Origin: Pseudomonas maumuensis
GTDB taxonomy: Bacteria; Pseudomonadota; Gammaproteobacteria; Pseudomonadales; Pseudomonadaceae
Reading direction: 5' to 3'
DNA: 64,000 nucleotides
Assembly (NCBI RefSeq): GCF_019139675.1
Contig: NZ_CP077077.1
Span: 1,612,001-1,676,000, forward strand
A model generated the notes under the pieces. It had not been told where the DNA came from, ran no database searches, and saw only the letters and a list, made by a program, of their open reading frames with translations. A program made the translations under genes and the position numbers. Below, piece by piece: positions 28,387 through 39,325 of this stretch (position 1 is the first letter of the stretch; each line of letters opens with the position of its first letter).

Positions 28387-28515
28387 CTATTCCTGGTCGG
28401 CGCTGGATTGATCGTCACCATCCTGCTCGACGGCGGGCGTCGGTTCGGCGTGGGCGGCAACGGATTGCTCTTCGGGGTTCAGGCTTGGGAAGGGAAGATT
28501 CGGGATTTCATGCAT
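28387..28515 (-). CDS. Small 42-residue protein of unknown function
   Basis: A short ORF, MHEIPNLPFPSLNPEEQ... ending DGDDQSSADQE, preceded by GAGGA at ideal spacing. It is acidic, Pro/Glu/Asp-rich and has no membrane segment, so probably disordered. It lies between phhC and the MFS gene, on the same strand as both. I do not recognise a family; the codon use and ribosome site support that it is real. Palindromic REP-like sequence precedes it. Confidence 0.55.
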   Translation of the reverse strand: MHEIPNLPFPSLNPEEQSVAAHAEPTPAVEQDGDDQSSADQE

Positions 28516-28679
28516 CTCGTCGTTCCTCGCAAGTGTGAGTGAAAAGGCAGCGCAGGGCGCAAGTGAGGCTTCGAAAAGCTGGGGCAGGATACAGCAGTCT
28601 GGATGACAGTTTGAGATTTTTGCCGGGCGCTGGTCGATTTTAGCGGGCGGCTATCGGACAAGGAGGTGGGAGAGGCGTG

Positions 28680-28709
28680 GTACCCCGCGATATTGCTATC
28701 GCGGGGTAC
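28680..28709. terminator. Palindrome downstream of phhC
   Basis: GTACCCCGCGATA-TTGC-TATCGCGGGGTAC: 13-bp perfect arms around a 4-base loop, 30 bp past the phhC stop. REP-like bases follow. Likely transcript end of phhABC. Confidence 0.6.
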
Positions 28710-28738
28710 GCCCGCTTCCACGCGACATCGGCTAGGTT

Positions 28739-29932
28739 TCAGCGGCAGACGTCGGCGATGGCCGCTGCCAGCTGTTCCAGGCGCTTGGCGTCCGCTCCGG
28801 CGATGTTCGCCCGGCCGGTGCCGACCATGTACACGCTGTGCCGTTCACGCAGCAGGCGCACTTGCTCCGGGTTCAGGCCGGTGTAGGAGAACATTCCACG
28901 TTGCGCGGCGATATGCGCGAAGCGCTCGGCCAGGCCATGGGGCTCCAGCGCTTGCACCAGGCCTACTCGAAGCTCGGCGATGCGCTGGCGCATGACGTTC
29001 ACTTCCTCGGTCCACAATGCCTTGAGTGCCGGGTCGCCGAGAATCTCGGCAACCACCGCCGCGCCATGGTCTGGCGGCGTCGACCACAGGTTGCGCGCAA
29101 TGAACGCCAGCTGGCTGCGCACATCTTGCAGTTTCTCGGCGTCATGGCTGCACACCAGCAGGGCGCCGGTGCGATCGCGGTACAGGCCGAAGTTCTTCGA
29201 GCAGGAGCTGGTAATCAGCAGTTCCGGCAGTTCGGCGGCGAACAGACGCACTGCCCAGGCGTCCTCTTCCAGGCCGTCACCGAAGCCTTGGTAGGCAAAG
29301 TCGATCAAAGGCAGCAGGTTGCGCCGCTTGACGATGTCGAGCACTGCGCGCCAGTCGTCCTGACCCAGGTCGAAACCGGTGGGGTTGTGGCAGCAGGCGT
29401 GCAGCAACACCACGTCGCCTTGCGGTGCCCGCTCCAGTGCGGCGAGCATGCCGTCGACGTTCAGGCGGTTGTCCGCGCCCACGTAGGGGTAGTGCGACAC
29501 CTTGAGCCCGGCGCCGGCGAAGATCGTCTCGTGGATCGGCCAGGTCGGATCGCTCAACCAGATACCGCGCCCCGGCAGGCAATGGGCGATGAACTCCGCC
29601 GCCAGGCGCAGGGCACCCGTGCCGCCAGGGGTCTGGGTGGCGCCGGCGCGCTGGCTTTTGAACAGCGTGGAATCGCTGCCCAGCACCAGCTCGCTCACCA
29701 GGCGTCCAAACGCTGCATCGCCATGACCGCCAACATAGCTCTTGGTGGCTTGCCGCTCGACCAGGCGTTGCTCAGCCTGCTTGACCGCAGCCGGAATCGG
29801 CGTCAGCCCCTGGGCGTCCTTGAACACGCCGACACCCAGGTCGAACTTGGCCGGGTTGCCGTCGCGGGCGTAGGCTTCCATCAGCCCCAGGATCGGGTCG
29901 CCAGGGACCCGAGCGATGGCGGCGAAGTGCAT
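28739..29932 (-). CDS. phhC: Aromatic amino acid aminotransferase PhhC
   Basis: A 397-residue class I PLP aminotransferase. The family motifs are GTGALRLAAEF, CCHNPTGFDLGQDDW, FAYQGFGDG and the PLP-lysine SSCSKNFGLYRDRTGAL. It converts tyrosine or phenylalanine with 2-oxoglutarate to the 2-oxoacid, the step after PhhA. ATG 29932 overlaps the phhB stop (TGATG), so translation is coupled. Third gene of phhABC. Confidence 0.95.
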   Translation of the reverse strand: MHFAAIARVPGDPILGLMEAYARDGNPAKFDLGVGVFKDAQGLTPIPAAVKQAEQRLVERQATKSYVGGHGDAAFGRLVSELVLGSDSTLFKSQRAGATQTPGGTGALRLAAEFIAHCLPGRGIWLSDPTWPIHETIFAGAGLKVSHYPYVGADNRLNVDGMLAALERAPQGDVVLLHACCHNPTGFDLGQDDWRAVLDIVKRRNLLPLIDFAYQGFGDGLEEDAWAVRLFAAELPELLITSSCSKNFGLYRDRTGALLVCSHDAEKLQDVRSQLAFIARNLWSTPPDHGAAVVAEILGDPALKALWTEEVNVMRQRIAELRVGLVQALEPHGLAERFAHIAAQRGMFSYTGLNPEQVRLLRERHSVYMVGTGRANIAGADAKRLEQLAAAIADVCR

Positions 29933-30288
29933 CACTTGCGCCCTTCAGCAGTTTTGGCGACCTCGTCGGTGCGCGCGCACATGATGAAGTCGTTGCGGTG
30001 CAGGCCTTTGATCGAGTGGCTCCACCAGGTCACGGTGACCTTGCCCCACTCGGTCAGCAGGCCCGGGTGGTGGCCTTCGGCTTCGGCGATCTCGCCGATG
30101 GCGTTGGTGAAGGCCAGGGCGTGCTTGAAGTTCTTGAACAGGAACACGCGCTCGAGCTCCATGTGGCCGTCGCGGGTTTCGATGTTCCAGTCCGGGATCA
30201 GTCGGATCAGTTCCGCCAGCTCCTCGTCGGTGACTTTCGGCGCATCGGCGCGGCAGGCTTCGCAGTGGGCTTGGTTCAAGGCATTCAT
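29932..30288 (-). CDS. phhB: Pterin-4a-carbinolamine dehydratase PhhB
   Basis: A 118-residue PCD/DCoH protein with [48 protein letters not shown], containing the catalytic HH pair and the later His. It recycles the hydroxy-pterin formed by PhhA. It lies 38 bp after phhA and overlaps phhC by one base, as expected for a single operon. Confidence 0.97.
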   Translation of the reverse strand: MNALNQAHCEACRADAPKVTDEELAELIRLIPDWNIETRDGHMELERVFLFKNFKHALAFTNAIGEIAEAEGHHPGLLTEWGKVTVTWWSHSIKGLHRNDFIMCARTDEVAKTAEGRK

Positions 30289-30326
30289 GGGTGTTTTCCG
30301 GTTTGAGTTGTTATCGACAGGGTCGC

Positions 30327-31115
30327 TCAGGCAGCGACCTTGGGTGGAAACTTCGGTGCGTGCAGGCCCAGCTGCATGGCCTGGTGGACCATGGCCATGA
30401 TGTCTTCGTGGGCCAGGTCGAACAGGCGCTTCATGTTCGGCAGGACGAAGTACAGGGGTTGCAGGATATCGATGCGGTAGGGCGTGCGCATGGCTTCGAT
30501 CGGGTCGAAGGCCTGGTGCTCCGGTTCGCTGGACAGGCTGTAGACCGTCTCTTTCGGCGAGGAGAGGATGCCGCCGCCGTAGATCTTGCGGCCTTGCGCT
30601 GTCTCCATCAGGCCGAACTCGATGGTCATCCAGTACAGGCGCGCCAGGTAGACGCGCTGTTCCTTGGTCGCGGCCAGGCCGAGCTTGCCATAGGTGTGGG
30701 TGAATTCGGCGAAGAACGGGTTGGTCAGCAGCGGGCAGTGGCCAAAGATCTCGTGGAAGATGTCGGGCTCCTGCAGGTAGTCCAGCTCTTCCGGGGTGCG
30801 GATGAAGGTGGCGACCGGGAAGCGCTTGCTGGCAAGCAGTTCGAAGAAGGTCTGGAAGGGAATCAGCGCAGGGACGCGGGCGACCTGCCAGCCGGTGGTG
30901 GCACCGAGCACCTTGTTGACTTCGCCCAGCTGCGGGATGCGGTCATGGGGCAGCTTGAGCTGGTCGATGCCGTCCAAGTACTCCTGGCATGCCCGGCCTT
31001 CGATCACTTTCAGCTGACGAGTGATCAGGGTGTTCCACACCGCATGCTCTTGCTGCGGGTAGTCGATAAAGCCATGCGCATCGGGCTCGCGTGCCACGTA
31101 TTGCGTCTGTTTCAT
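30327..31115 (-). CDS. phhA: Phenylalanine-4-hydroxylase PhhA
   Basis: A 262-residue bacterial phenylalanine hydroxylase that turns L-Phe into L-Tyr with O2 and a tetrahydropterin. The iron ligands are visible as HEIFGHCP (two His) and the Glu in [10 protein letters not shown]. Length matches the single-domain bacterial enzymes, with no ACT domain. The start follows CAGGAGAG. Two PhhR-type boxes lie in the 255-bp gap to the divergent phhR. Confidence 0.97.
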   Translation of the reverse strand: MKQTQYVAREPDAHGFIDYPQQEHAVWNTLITRQLKVIEGRACQEYLDGIDQLKLPHDRIPQLGEVNKVLGATTGWQVARVPALIPFQTFFELLASKRFPVATFIRTPEELDYLQEPDIFHEIFGHCPLLTNPFFAEFTHTYGKLGLAATKEQRVYLARLYWMTIEFGLMETAQGRKIYGGGILSSPKETVYSLSSEPEHQAFDPIEAMRTPYRIDILQPLYFVLPNMKRLFDLAHEDIMAMVHQAMQLGLHAPKFPPKVAA

Positions 31116-31233
31116 GTGGCTCTCCTGGTGAGGGCGTTCTTGTTATGTTCAGGACATGCCTTAGGAATATCCCTACAAACGAGGTTTTGCACCGGGGTGA
31201 GGGCCCATGCTGCGCCGCCGTTTATCTTCTGTG

Positions 31234-31251
31234 CGTAACGATAATTTTACA
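31234..31251. promoter_or_regulatory. PhhR box 1 of phhA promoter
   Basis: CGTAAC-GATAAT-TTTACA on the + strand (TGTAAA-N6-GTTACG on the phhA strand), close to TGTAAA-N6-TTTACA. About 120 bp before phhA. In P. putida, PhhR is known to bind two sites upstream of phhA and to activate with sigma70. Confidence 0.65.
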
Positions 31252-31306
31252 AAATCAGCGTCATCCCGGAAAATCACGGACATCGAGCTGGGCAGATGAC
31301 TATTTC

Positions 31307-31324
31307 TGTCAGCTTATCTTTACG
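31307..31324. promoter_or_regulatory. PhhR box 2 of phhA promoter
   Basis: TGTCAG-CTTATC-TTTACG, a weaker match to TGTAAA-N6-TTTACA, about 190 bp before phhA and 47 bp before phhR. It could also serve phhR autoregulation. Confidence 0.5.
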
Positions 31325-31370
31325 ACTTTTCCACGGCGCGAGCAAAAACTCGGCCGCTTAGAGAGCCTTC

Positions 31371-32930
31371 ATGCGCATCAAAGTGCATTGCCAGAACCGC
31401 ATCGGCATCCTGCGGGACATTCTCAACCTGTTGGTGGAGTACGGTATCAACGTCCTGCGCGGCGAAGTGGGGGGGGACCATGGCAACGCCATCTACCTAC
31501 ACTGCCCGAACCTGATCAACCTGCAGTTCCAGGCCCTGCGGCCCAAGTTCGAGTCGATCGCCGGGGTGTTCGGGGTCAAGCGCGTCGGCCTGATGCCCAG
31601 CGAGCGCCGGCACATGGAGCTCAATGCGCTGCTGGGGGCGTTGGACTTCCCGGTGCTGTCGATCGACATGGGCGGCAGCATCGTTGCCGCTAACCGCGGC
31701 GCGGCACAGCTGCTTGGCGTTCGGGTGGACGAAGTGCCGGGCATTCCGCTGTCGCGTTATGTCGAGGACTTCGACCTGCCGGAGCTGATACGGGCCAACA
31801 AGTCGCGGATCAACGGCCTGCGGATCAAGGTCAAGGGCGATGTGTTCCTGGCCGATATCGCACCGCTGCAGTCCGAGCATGACGACAGTGAAGCCCTGGC
31901 CGGCGCGGTAATCACCTTGCACCGCGCGGACCGTATCGGTGAGCGCATCTACAACGTGCGCAAGCAGGAGTTGCGGGGTTTCGACAGCATTTTCCAGAGC
32001 TCACGGGTTATGGCTGCCGTGGTGCGCGAGGCGCGGCGCATGGCGCCGTTGGATGCACCGTTGCTGATCGAGGGCGAGACCGGTACCGGCAAGGAGCTGC
32101 TGGCGCGGGCCTGTCACCTGGCCAGCCCGCGTGGCCAGGCGCCGCTGATGGCGCTCAACTGCGCCGGCCTGCCCGAGTCGATGGCCGAGACCGAGCTGTT
32201 CGGCTATGGGCCGGGGGCGTTCGAGGGGGCGCGGGCCGAGGGCAAGCTGGGGCTGCTGGAGTTGACGGCCGGCGGCACGTTGTTCCTCGACGGAGTGGGG
32301 GAGATGAGTCCGCGCTTGCAGGTCAAGTTGCTGCGCTTCCTGCAGGATGGCTGTTTCCGCCGGGTCGGCAGCGACGAGGAGGTGTACCTGGATGTGCGGG
32401 TGATCTGCGCGACCCAGGTCGATCTGTCCGAGCTGTGCGCCCGCGGCGAATTCCGCCAGGACCTCTACCACCGCCTCAACGTGCTGTCGCTGCACATCCC
32501 GCCGCTGCGCGAATGCATGGACGGCCTGGAAGGGCTGGTGCAGCATTTCCTCGACCAGGCCAGCCGGCAGATCGGTTGCCCGCTGCCGCGCCTGGCGCCG
32601 CCGGCTATGGAGAAACTCGGCCAGTATCATTGGCCGGGCAATGTGCGGCAGTTGGAAAACGTGTTGTTCCAGGCGGTGTCACTATGCGAAGGCGGGGTGG
32701 TGAAGAGCGAACATATTCGCTTGCCGGATTATGGCGCGCGTCAACCGTTGGGCGAGTTTTCCCTGGATGGCGATCTTTCGCAGATTGTCGGGCGGTTTGA
32801 AAGGGCGGTATTGGAAAGTTTGATGAGTGAGTTTCCAAGTAGTCGGGCGCTGGGAAAAAGATTGGGCGTTTCCCATACGACCATTGCCAACAAGTTGCGA
32901 GATTATTCGCTGAACAAGTCGGTGGAGTAA
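31371..32930 (+). CDS. phhR: TyrR-type regulator PhhR
   Basis: A 519-residue regulator of aromatic amino acid catabolism: ACT-like domain (about 1-75), PAS domain (about 80-190), AAA+ domain (about 205-440) with Walker A GETGTGKE (235-242), and a C-terminal Fis-type helix-turn-helix (ALGKRLGVSHTTIANKLRDY). The sigma54-contact motif GAFTGA reads GAFEGA (282-287) and Walker B has LDGVGE in place of LDEIGE, so it should not drive sigma54 promoters. This agrees with P. putida PhhR working with sigma70. Divergent from phhABC. Confidence 0.96.
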   Translation: MRIKVHCQNRIGILRDILNLLVEYGINVLRGEVGGDHGNAIYLHCPNLINLQFQALRPKFESIAGVFGVKRVGLMPSERRHMELNALLGALDFPVLSIDMGGSIVAANRGAAQLLGVRVDEVPGIPLSRYVEDFDLPELIRANKSRINGLRIKVKGDVFLADIAPLQSEHDDSEALAGAVITLHRADRIGERIYNVRKQELRGFDSIFQSSRVMAAVVREARRMAPLDAPLLIEGETGTGKELLARACHLASPRGQAPLMALNCAGLPESMAETELFGYGPGAFEGARAEGKLGLLELTAGGTLFLDGVGEMSPRLQVKLLRFLQDGCFRRVGSDEEVYLDVRVICATQVDLSELCARGEFRQDLYHRLNVLSLHIPPLRECMDGLEGLVQHFLDQASRQIGCPLPRLAPPAMEKLGQYHWPGNVRQLENVLFQAVSLCEGGVVKSEHIRLPDYGARQPLGEFSLDGDLSQIVGRFERAVLESLMSEFPSSRALGKRLGVSHTTIANKLRDYSLNKSVE

Positions 32931-32956
32931 TCTGGAAGTTTATCGAGGCCTAAATT

Positions 32957-33017
32957 GATCGCGGGGCAAGCCCGCTCCCACGAATGCAAAGGTGGTGGGA
33001 GGGGCTTGCCCCGCGAT
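32957..33017. repeat. REP pair (inverted)
   Basis: Facing REP units gatcgcggggcaagcccgct... and ...cttgccccgcgat between phhR and the convergent DUF2790 gene. Confidence 0.85.
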
Positions 33018-33029
33018 AAGCCTATGGCC

Positions 33030-33284
33030 TCAGCCGTTGGAACAACCGTTGCCCATCACGCGGTATTCGAGAATGTGCTTCTGGCCCTGGGAGTCCTCGT
33101 AGGTCATGCGCGCAGGCACCACTTCGCAGACGTTCGGCACTTCGCTCATGGAGATGACGCGGGCGATGTCCAGGTGCTGCGAATAACTGTACTGTTCAAC
33201 CGGAATCTGCTCGACATCTTTTGCTTCGCCGGCCAGTGCCGCGCCGCAAAAACCGCCAAGTACCAATACCAGTAAAGCTTTCAT
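33030..33284 (-). CDS. DUF2790 small secreted protein
   Basis: An 84-residue Pseudomonas-type DUF2790 protein. Signal peptide MKALLVLVLGGFCGAALAG, then the conserved YSYSQHLDIARVISMSEVPNVCEVVPARMTYEDSQGQKHILEYRVMGNGC with two Cys that could form a disulfide. ATG 33284 is preferred; a TTG six bases upstream is closer to AGG. Function unknown; family members are periplasmic and often stress- or copper-associated in reports. Divergent from acsA. Confidence 0.9.
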   Translation of the reverse strand: MKALLVLVLGGFCGAALAGEAKDVEQIPVEQYSYSQHLDIARVISMSEVPNVCEVVPARMTYEDSQGQKHILEYRVMGNGCSNG

Positions 33285-33691
33285 TTTCAATTTACCTGTC
33301 TAAGGTCGTGAGGGGGCGCGCGGCGCTTGTGGCGCCGCGAGTGCAACTAAGTTTCAACTATCGGGATGAGGTGCGGATTAACGTTGCCTTCGTGGGGGCT
33401 GTTTCCAAGTTAATCGCGTTGCCGTTGCTGGCGAGGTGAATTCTAGGAGGGTGGTCGGGGCTGAAACAGAGCGGGTTTTGATAAAGTCTTTTGACAGAAT
33501 CTGTAACAATCACTGGCAATGGGCTGCCTTTTCCCGCCTGCGATTGCTGGATGCCACGCGCTAGAGCGGTCGCTGCACATTCGTGGATTGCCGGTCCGTC
33601 GCGTTACTACCAACGTCGAATGGTCTTTGTCGCTCTGGTACAGTTACAAACGCTTCCATACAAAAACAACTATTACACCGAGGTAACACAG
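33285..33691. other. Divergent regulatory region DUF2790/acsA
   Basis: No gene. A possible sigma70 element TTGACA (33491-33496) has TGGCAA 17 bp later, a poor -10. The 3' end carries AAAAACAA just before acsA. No clear terminator or RNA gene is seen. Confidence 0.4.
33662..33669 (+). promoter_or_regulatory. Crc/Hfq-type A-rich motif before acsA
   Basis: AAAAACAA about 22 nt before the acsA ATG, fitting AANAANAA. acsA is subject to catabolite repression in Pseudomonas, so a translational Hfq/Crc site here is plausible. Confidence 0.5.
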
Positions 33692-35653
<1,962 letters not shown>

Positions 35654-35703
35654 GCGTCGTGGGGCTGCGTAGCAGTCCTGGTGGGCCTGAGCCCATGACA
35701 AAG

Positions 35704-35728
35704 CCCCGCCGACACCCGGCGGGGTTTT
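35704..35728 (+). terminator. Intrinsic terminator after acsA
   Basis: CCCCGCC-loop-GGCGGGG followed by five T, 45 bp after the stop. Confidence 0.9.
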
Positions 35729-36175
35729 TGCTTTACTGGTAAAAACTGTTACTCCGACATTCATCGGTAACCGTCGCTGTCACCGATTTCGCCCAAATGC
35801 GGGGCTTGTGGAAACATCTGAGTGCCAAATGGGTGCATTCTGCGGGCATTTCGTGCAGGGTCGCACGCTGCGCTTGCCGGAATACAAGGCTTTGCCAATA
35901 ATGGGCCCGCTTATTGCTTTGGGTATGGGTTATTTCTCTTTTGCTCTTGCATATCTCGCAGGAGCTGTCAATATCGCCCGCCGCGGTTCCTGGCGCTTCT
36001 GTAATTAGTTGTCGCTTTGAAGAAATATCGACCACCGGGCTGTCGCTAGAATGCCACTCACTCGCTCGTGGTCTGCGACCTTGGTCGAAACCTGCGCGGC
36101 TCGCGCTGTACCCATTCGCATATCGGGCAGCCGTTACAACTGCCTTGTATTGCCCCGTACCGATGGAGTTACCTG
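35729..36175. other. Upstream region of the arginine-transport operon
   Basis: About 450 bp without a supported gene. It carries ArgR-type half-sites (35989-36025, and an extra TGTCGC at 36041). A 66-codon frame at 35808 has no ribosome site and atypical codons. Long leader or multiple promoters are likely, as known for aot in P. aeruginosa. Confidence 0.5.
35989..36025 (+). promoter_or_regulatory. ArgR operator upstream of aotJ
   Basis: TGTCGC-N8-AA at 36010-36025 is a perfect P. aeruginosa-type ArgR half-site. Exactly 21 bp upstream is a degenerate one (CCTGGC-N8-AA, 35989-36004), giving the direct-repeat layout described for ArgR. Confidence 0.6.
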
Positions 36176-36961
36176 ATGAAGAAGCTCGCACTGCTTGGCG
36201 CCCTGGCGCTTTCCGTGTTTTCCCTGGTATCGCAGGCCGATGAGAAGCCGTTGAAGATCGGTATCGAGGCCGCCTACCCACCCTTCGCCTTCAAGCAGCC
36301 CGATGGCAGCCTCGCCGGCTTCGACTACGACATCGGCAACGCCCTGTGCGAACAGATGAAAGCCAAATGTACCTGGGTCGAGCAGGAGTTCGATGGCCTG
36401 ATCCCGGCGCTGAAAGTGCGCAAGATCGACGCCATCCTGTCGTCCATGTCGATCACCGACGACCGTAAGAAGTCGGTCGACTTCACCAAGCGCTACTACC
36501 TGACTCCGGCGCGCCTGGTGATGAAAGAAGGCACCGCCGTCAGCGACAGCCTGGCTGAGCTCAAGGGCAAGAAGATCGGCGTGCAGCGCGGTTCGATCCA
36601 CGACCGTTTCGCCAAGGAAGTCCTGGCCCCGCAAGGCGCCACAGTGGTGCCCTACGGTACCCAGAACGAAATCTACCTGGACGTCGCCGCCGGTCGCCTG
36701 GACGGCACCGTGGCCGACGCCACCCTGCTCGAGGACGGCTTCCTGAAGACCGATGCCGGCAAGGGCTTTGCCTTCGTCGGTCCGGCCTTCACCGACACCA
36801 AGTACTTCGGTGATGGCGTAGGTATCGCCGTGCGCAAGGGCGATAAGGAAAATGCCGAGCGCATCAACGCCGCCATCGACGCGATCCGCGCCAACGGCAA
36901 ATACAAAGAGATCGAGAAGAAGTACTTCAACTTCGATATCTACGGTCCAGACTCGAAGTAA
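36176..36961 (+). CDS. aotJ: Arginine/ornithine ABC transporter, periplasmic binding protein
   Basis: A 261-residue basic-amino-acid binding protein with a signal peptide (about 1-21, ending VSQADEKP). The ligand fold shows [71 protein letters not shown] and [11 protein letters not shown], as in ArgT/HisJ/AotJ. GGAG stands seven bases before ATG 36176. A hairpin with T-run follows the gene, so this component may be made in excess over the permease. Confidence 0.95.
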   Translation: MKKLALLGALALSVFSLVSQADEKPLKIGIEAAYPPFAFKQPDGSLAGFDYDIGNALCEQMKAKCTWVEQEFDGLIPALKVRKIDAILSSMSITDDRKKSVDFTKRYYLTPARLVMKEGTAVSDSLAELKGKKIGVQRGSIHDRFAKEVLAPQGATVVPYGTQNEIYLDVAAGRLDGTVADATLLEDGFLKTDAGKGFAFVGPAFTDTKYFGDGVGIAVRKGDKENAERINAAIDAIRANGKYKEIEKKYFNFDIYGPDSK

Positions 36962-36981
36962 CCATCGAGTTTCACCTGTGC

Positions 36982-37023
36982 AATGGTGCAAACAGCAGAA
37001 TCTCTGAGGTTTGCACCATTTTT
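36982..37023 (+). terminator. Attenuator-like hairpin between aotJ and aotQ
   Basis: AATGGTGCAAAC at 36982-36993 pairs perfectly with GTTTGCACCATT at 37009-37020, then five T in total. A 12-bp stem that could partly stop transcription or protect the aotJ message. Confidence 0.8.
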
Positions 37024-37051
37024 CATTCCCAAGCCCTGAGGAATCCGAATC

Positions 37052-37741
37052 ATGTTGAAAGGCTATGGGGCAGTCATCCTCGACGGGGCGTGGCTGACGC
37101 TACAGCTCGCCTTGTCGTCGATGGCCCTGGCCATCGTCCTCGGCCTGATCGGCGTGGCGCTGCGTTTGTCGCCGGTGCGCTGGTTGGCCTGGCTGGGGGA
37201 TCTGTACTCCACGGTGATCCGTGGCATCCCTGACCTGGTCCTGATCCTGCTGATCTTCTATGGCGGTCAGGACATCCTCAACCGAGTGGCGCCGCTGCTC
37301 GGCTATGACGACTATATTGACCTCAACCCCCTGGTCGCCGGCATCGGCACGCTGGGTTTCATCTTTGGCGCGTACCTGTCGGAAACCTTCCGCGGTGCCT
37401 TCCTCGGCATCCCCAAGGGCCAGGCAGAGGCGGGCGCGGCCTACGGCATGAGCGGTGTCCAGGTGTTCTTCCGCATCATGGTGCCGCAGATGATCCGCCT
37501 GGCGATTCCGGGCTTCACCAACAACTGGCTGGTGCTGACCAAGGCGACCGCGCTGATTTCGGTGGTCGGCCTGCAGGACATGATGTTCAAGGCCAAGCAG
37601 GCGGCGGACGCCACCCGCGAACCCTTCACCTTCTTCCTCGCGGTGGCGGCGTTGTACCTGGTGCTGACCAGTGTCTCGCTGCTGGCGCTGAAGTATCTCG
37701 AGAAGCGCTACTCGGTGGGCGTCAAGGCGGCTGAACTATGA
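37052..37741 (+). CDS. aotQ: Arginine/ornithine ABC transporter permease AotQ (HisQ type)
   Basis: A 229-residue His/Glu/Gln/Arg-type permease with five helices. The EAA loop for ATPase contact reads EAGAAYGMSGVQVFFRIMVPQMIRLAIPGF. It pairs with AotM. Its last four bases overlap the aotM start (ATGA), so both are coupled. Confidence 0.95.
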   Translation: MLKGYGAVILDGAWLTLQLALSSMALAIVLGLIGVALRLSPVRWLAWLGDLYSTVIRGIPDLVLILLIFYGGQDILNRVAPLLGYDDYIDLNPLVAGIGTLGFIFGAYLSETFRGAFLGIPKGQAEAGAAYGMSGVQVFFRIMVPQMIRLAIPGFTNNWLVLTKATALISVVGLQDMMFKAKQAADATREPFTFFLAVAALYLVLTSVSLLALKYLEKRYSVGVKAAEL

Positions 37742-38436
37742 TCTTCGACTACAACGTCATCTGGGAAGCCATGCCGCTGTACCTGGGCGGTCTGCTGACC
37801 ACCCTCAAGCTGCTGGCGCTGTCGCTGCTGTTCGGCTTGCTGGCGGCCATCCCGCTGGGCCTGATGCGCGTCTCGAAACAGCCGCTGGTGAACATGAGCG
37901 CCTGGCTGTACACCTACGTGATCCGCGGCACGCCGATGCTGGTGCAGCTGTTCCTGATCTACTACGGCCTGGCCCAGTTCGAGGCGGTGCGCGAGAGCAT
38001 CTTCTGGCCGTGGCTGTCCAGCGCGACCTTCTGCGCCTGCCTGGCCTTCGCCGTCAACACCAGCGCCTACACCGCCGAGATCATCGCCGGCAGCCTCAAG
38101 GCCACGCCCCATGGCGAGATCGAGGCGGCCAAGGCCATCGGCATGTCGCGCATGAAGATGTACCGCCGCATCCTGCTGCCTTCGGCGCTGCGTCGGGCGC
38201 TGCCGCAGTACAGCAACGAAGTGATCATGATGCTGCAGACCACCAGCCTGGCGTCGATCGTCACCCTGATCGACATCACCGGTGCCGCGCGCACGGTCAA
38301 CGCCCAGTACTACCTGCCTTTCGAGGCCTACATCACGGCGGGCGTGTTCTACCTGTGCCTGACCTTCATCCTCGTGCGCCTGTTCAAGATGGCCGAACGC
38401 CGCTGGCTCGGTTACCTGGCGCCGCGCAAGCACTGA
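37738..38436 (+). CDS. aotM: Arginine/ornithine ABC transporter permease AotM (HisM type)
   Basis: A 232-residue second permease subunit with five helices and EAA loop [35 protein letters not shown]. It forms the membrane channel with AotQ. The aotP ATPase follows directly at 22 bp; P. aeruginosa has an extra gene, aotO, at this point, which is missing here. Confidence 0.95.
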   Translation: MIFDYNVIWEAMPLYLGGLLTTLKLLALSLLFGLLAAIPLGLMRVSKQPLVNMSAWLYTYVIRGTPMLVQLFLIYYGLAQFEAVRESIFWPWLSSATFCACLAFAVNTSAYTAEIIAGSLKATPHGEIEAAKAIGMSRMKMYRRILLPSALRRALPQYSNEVIMMLQTTSLASIVTLIDITGAARTVNAQYYLPFEAYITAGVFYLCLTFILVRLFKMAERRWLGYLAPRKH

Positions 38437-38458
38437 CCGCTCTGTGAGATCCGACAGT

Positions 38459-39223
38459 ATGTACAAACTCCAAATCCAAGACCTGCACAAGCGCTACGGC
38501 AGCCATGAGGTGCTCAAGGGCGTCTCCCTCGAAGCCAAGGCAGGCGATGTGATCAGCATCATCGGCTCCAGCGGCTCGGGCAAATCGACCTTCCTGCGTT
38601 GCATCAATCTGCTGGAGCAGCCGCACGCGGGCAAGATCCTGCTCAACAACGAAGAGCTCAAGCTGGTCGCCGGCAAGGACGGCGCGCTCAAGGCCGCCGA
38701 CCCGAAGCAGCTGCAGCGCATGCGTTCGCGCCTGTCGATGGTGTTCCAGCACTTCAACCTGTGGTCGCACATGACCGCGCTGGAAAACGTCATCGAGGCG
38801 CCGGTGCACGTGCTGGGCGTGAACAAGAAGGAAGCGCTGGAGAAGGCCGAGCACTACCTGGCCAAGGTCGGCGTATCCCACCGCAAGGACGCGTTCCCCG
38901 GGCATATGTCCGGTGGCGAGCAGCAGCGTGTGGCCATTGCCCGCGCCCTGGCCATGGAGCCGGAGGTGATGCTGTTCGACGAGCCGACTTCGGCGCTGGA
39001 TCCGGAGCTGGTGGGCGATGTGCTCAAGGTCATGCAATCGCTGGCCCAGGAAGGTCGCACCATGGTGGTGGTCACCCACGAGATGGGCTTTGCCCGCGAG
39101 GTTTCCAACCAGCTGGTGTTCCTGCACAAGGGCCTGGTGGAAGAGCGGGGCTGCCCGCGTGAAGTGCTGGTCAATCCGCAGTCGGAGCGTCTCAAGCAGT
39201 TCCTTTCCGGCAGCCTGAAGTAA
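38459..39223 (+). CDS. aotP: Arginine/ornithine ABC transporter ATPase AotP (HisP type)
   Basis: A 254-residue ABC ATPase with Walker [11 protein letters not shown] loop, signature [39 protein letters not shown] (LSGGQ and Walker B) and switch His in [19 protein letters not shown]. Powers import through AotQM. ATG 38459 is taken, although GTG 38444 is in frame. argR follows after 102 bp. Confidence 0.95.
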   Translation: MYKLQIQDLHKRYGSHEVLKGVSLEAKAGDVISIIGSSGSGKSTFLRCINLLEQPHAGKILLNNEELKLVAGKDGALKAADPKQLQRMRSRLSMVFQHFNLWSHMTALENVIEAPVHVLGVNKKEALEKAEHYLAKVGVSHRKDAFPGHMSGGEQQRVAIARALAMEPEVMLFDEPTSALDPELVGDVLKVMQSLAQEGRTMVVVTHEMGFAREVSNQLVFLHKGLVEERGCPREVLVNPQSERLKQFLSGSLK

Positions 39224-39249
39224 AGGCTGCACTTTTGCACCATGATGGG

Positions 39250-39276
39250 GCATGCTGCGCAACGCACGCAGCATGC
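39250..39276 (+). terminator. Hairpin between aotP and argR
   Basis: GCATGCTGCG-caacgca-CGCAGCATGC: perfect 10-bp stem, no T-run. Possible processing or stability element separating transporter and regulator mRNA. Confidence 0.5.
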
Positions 39277-39325
39277 TCCGGCGCCACAAGCGCGACCCTC
39301 CTTTTCAGGTTTCGGACCACACCCT

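Noticed and set aside
35850..35900. Possible sigma54 promoter before aotJ (GCAC ... TTGC)
   Set aside because: Spacing between the two elements is two bases too long for the -24/-12 consensus.
35808..36008. 66-codon frame upstream of aotJ
   Set aside because: No ribosome site, odd residue mix, and it ends at the ArgR half-sites.
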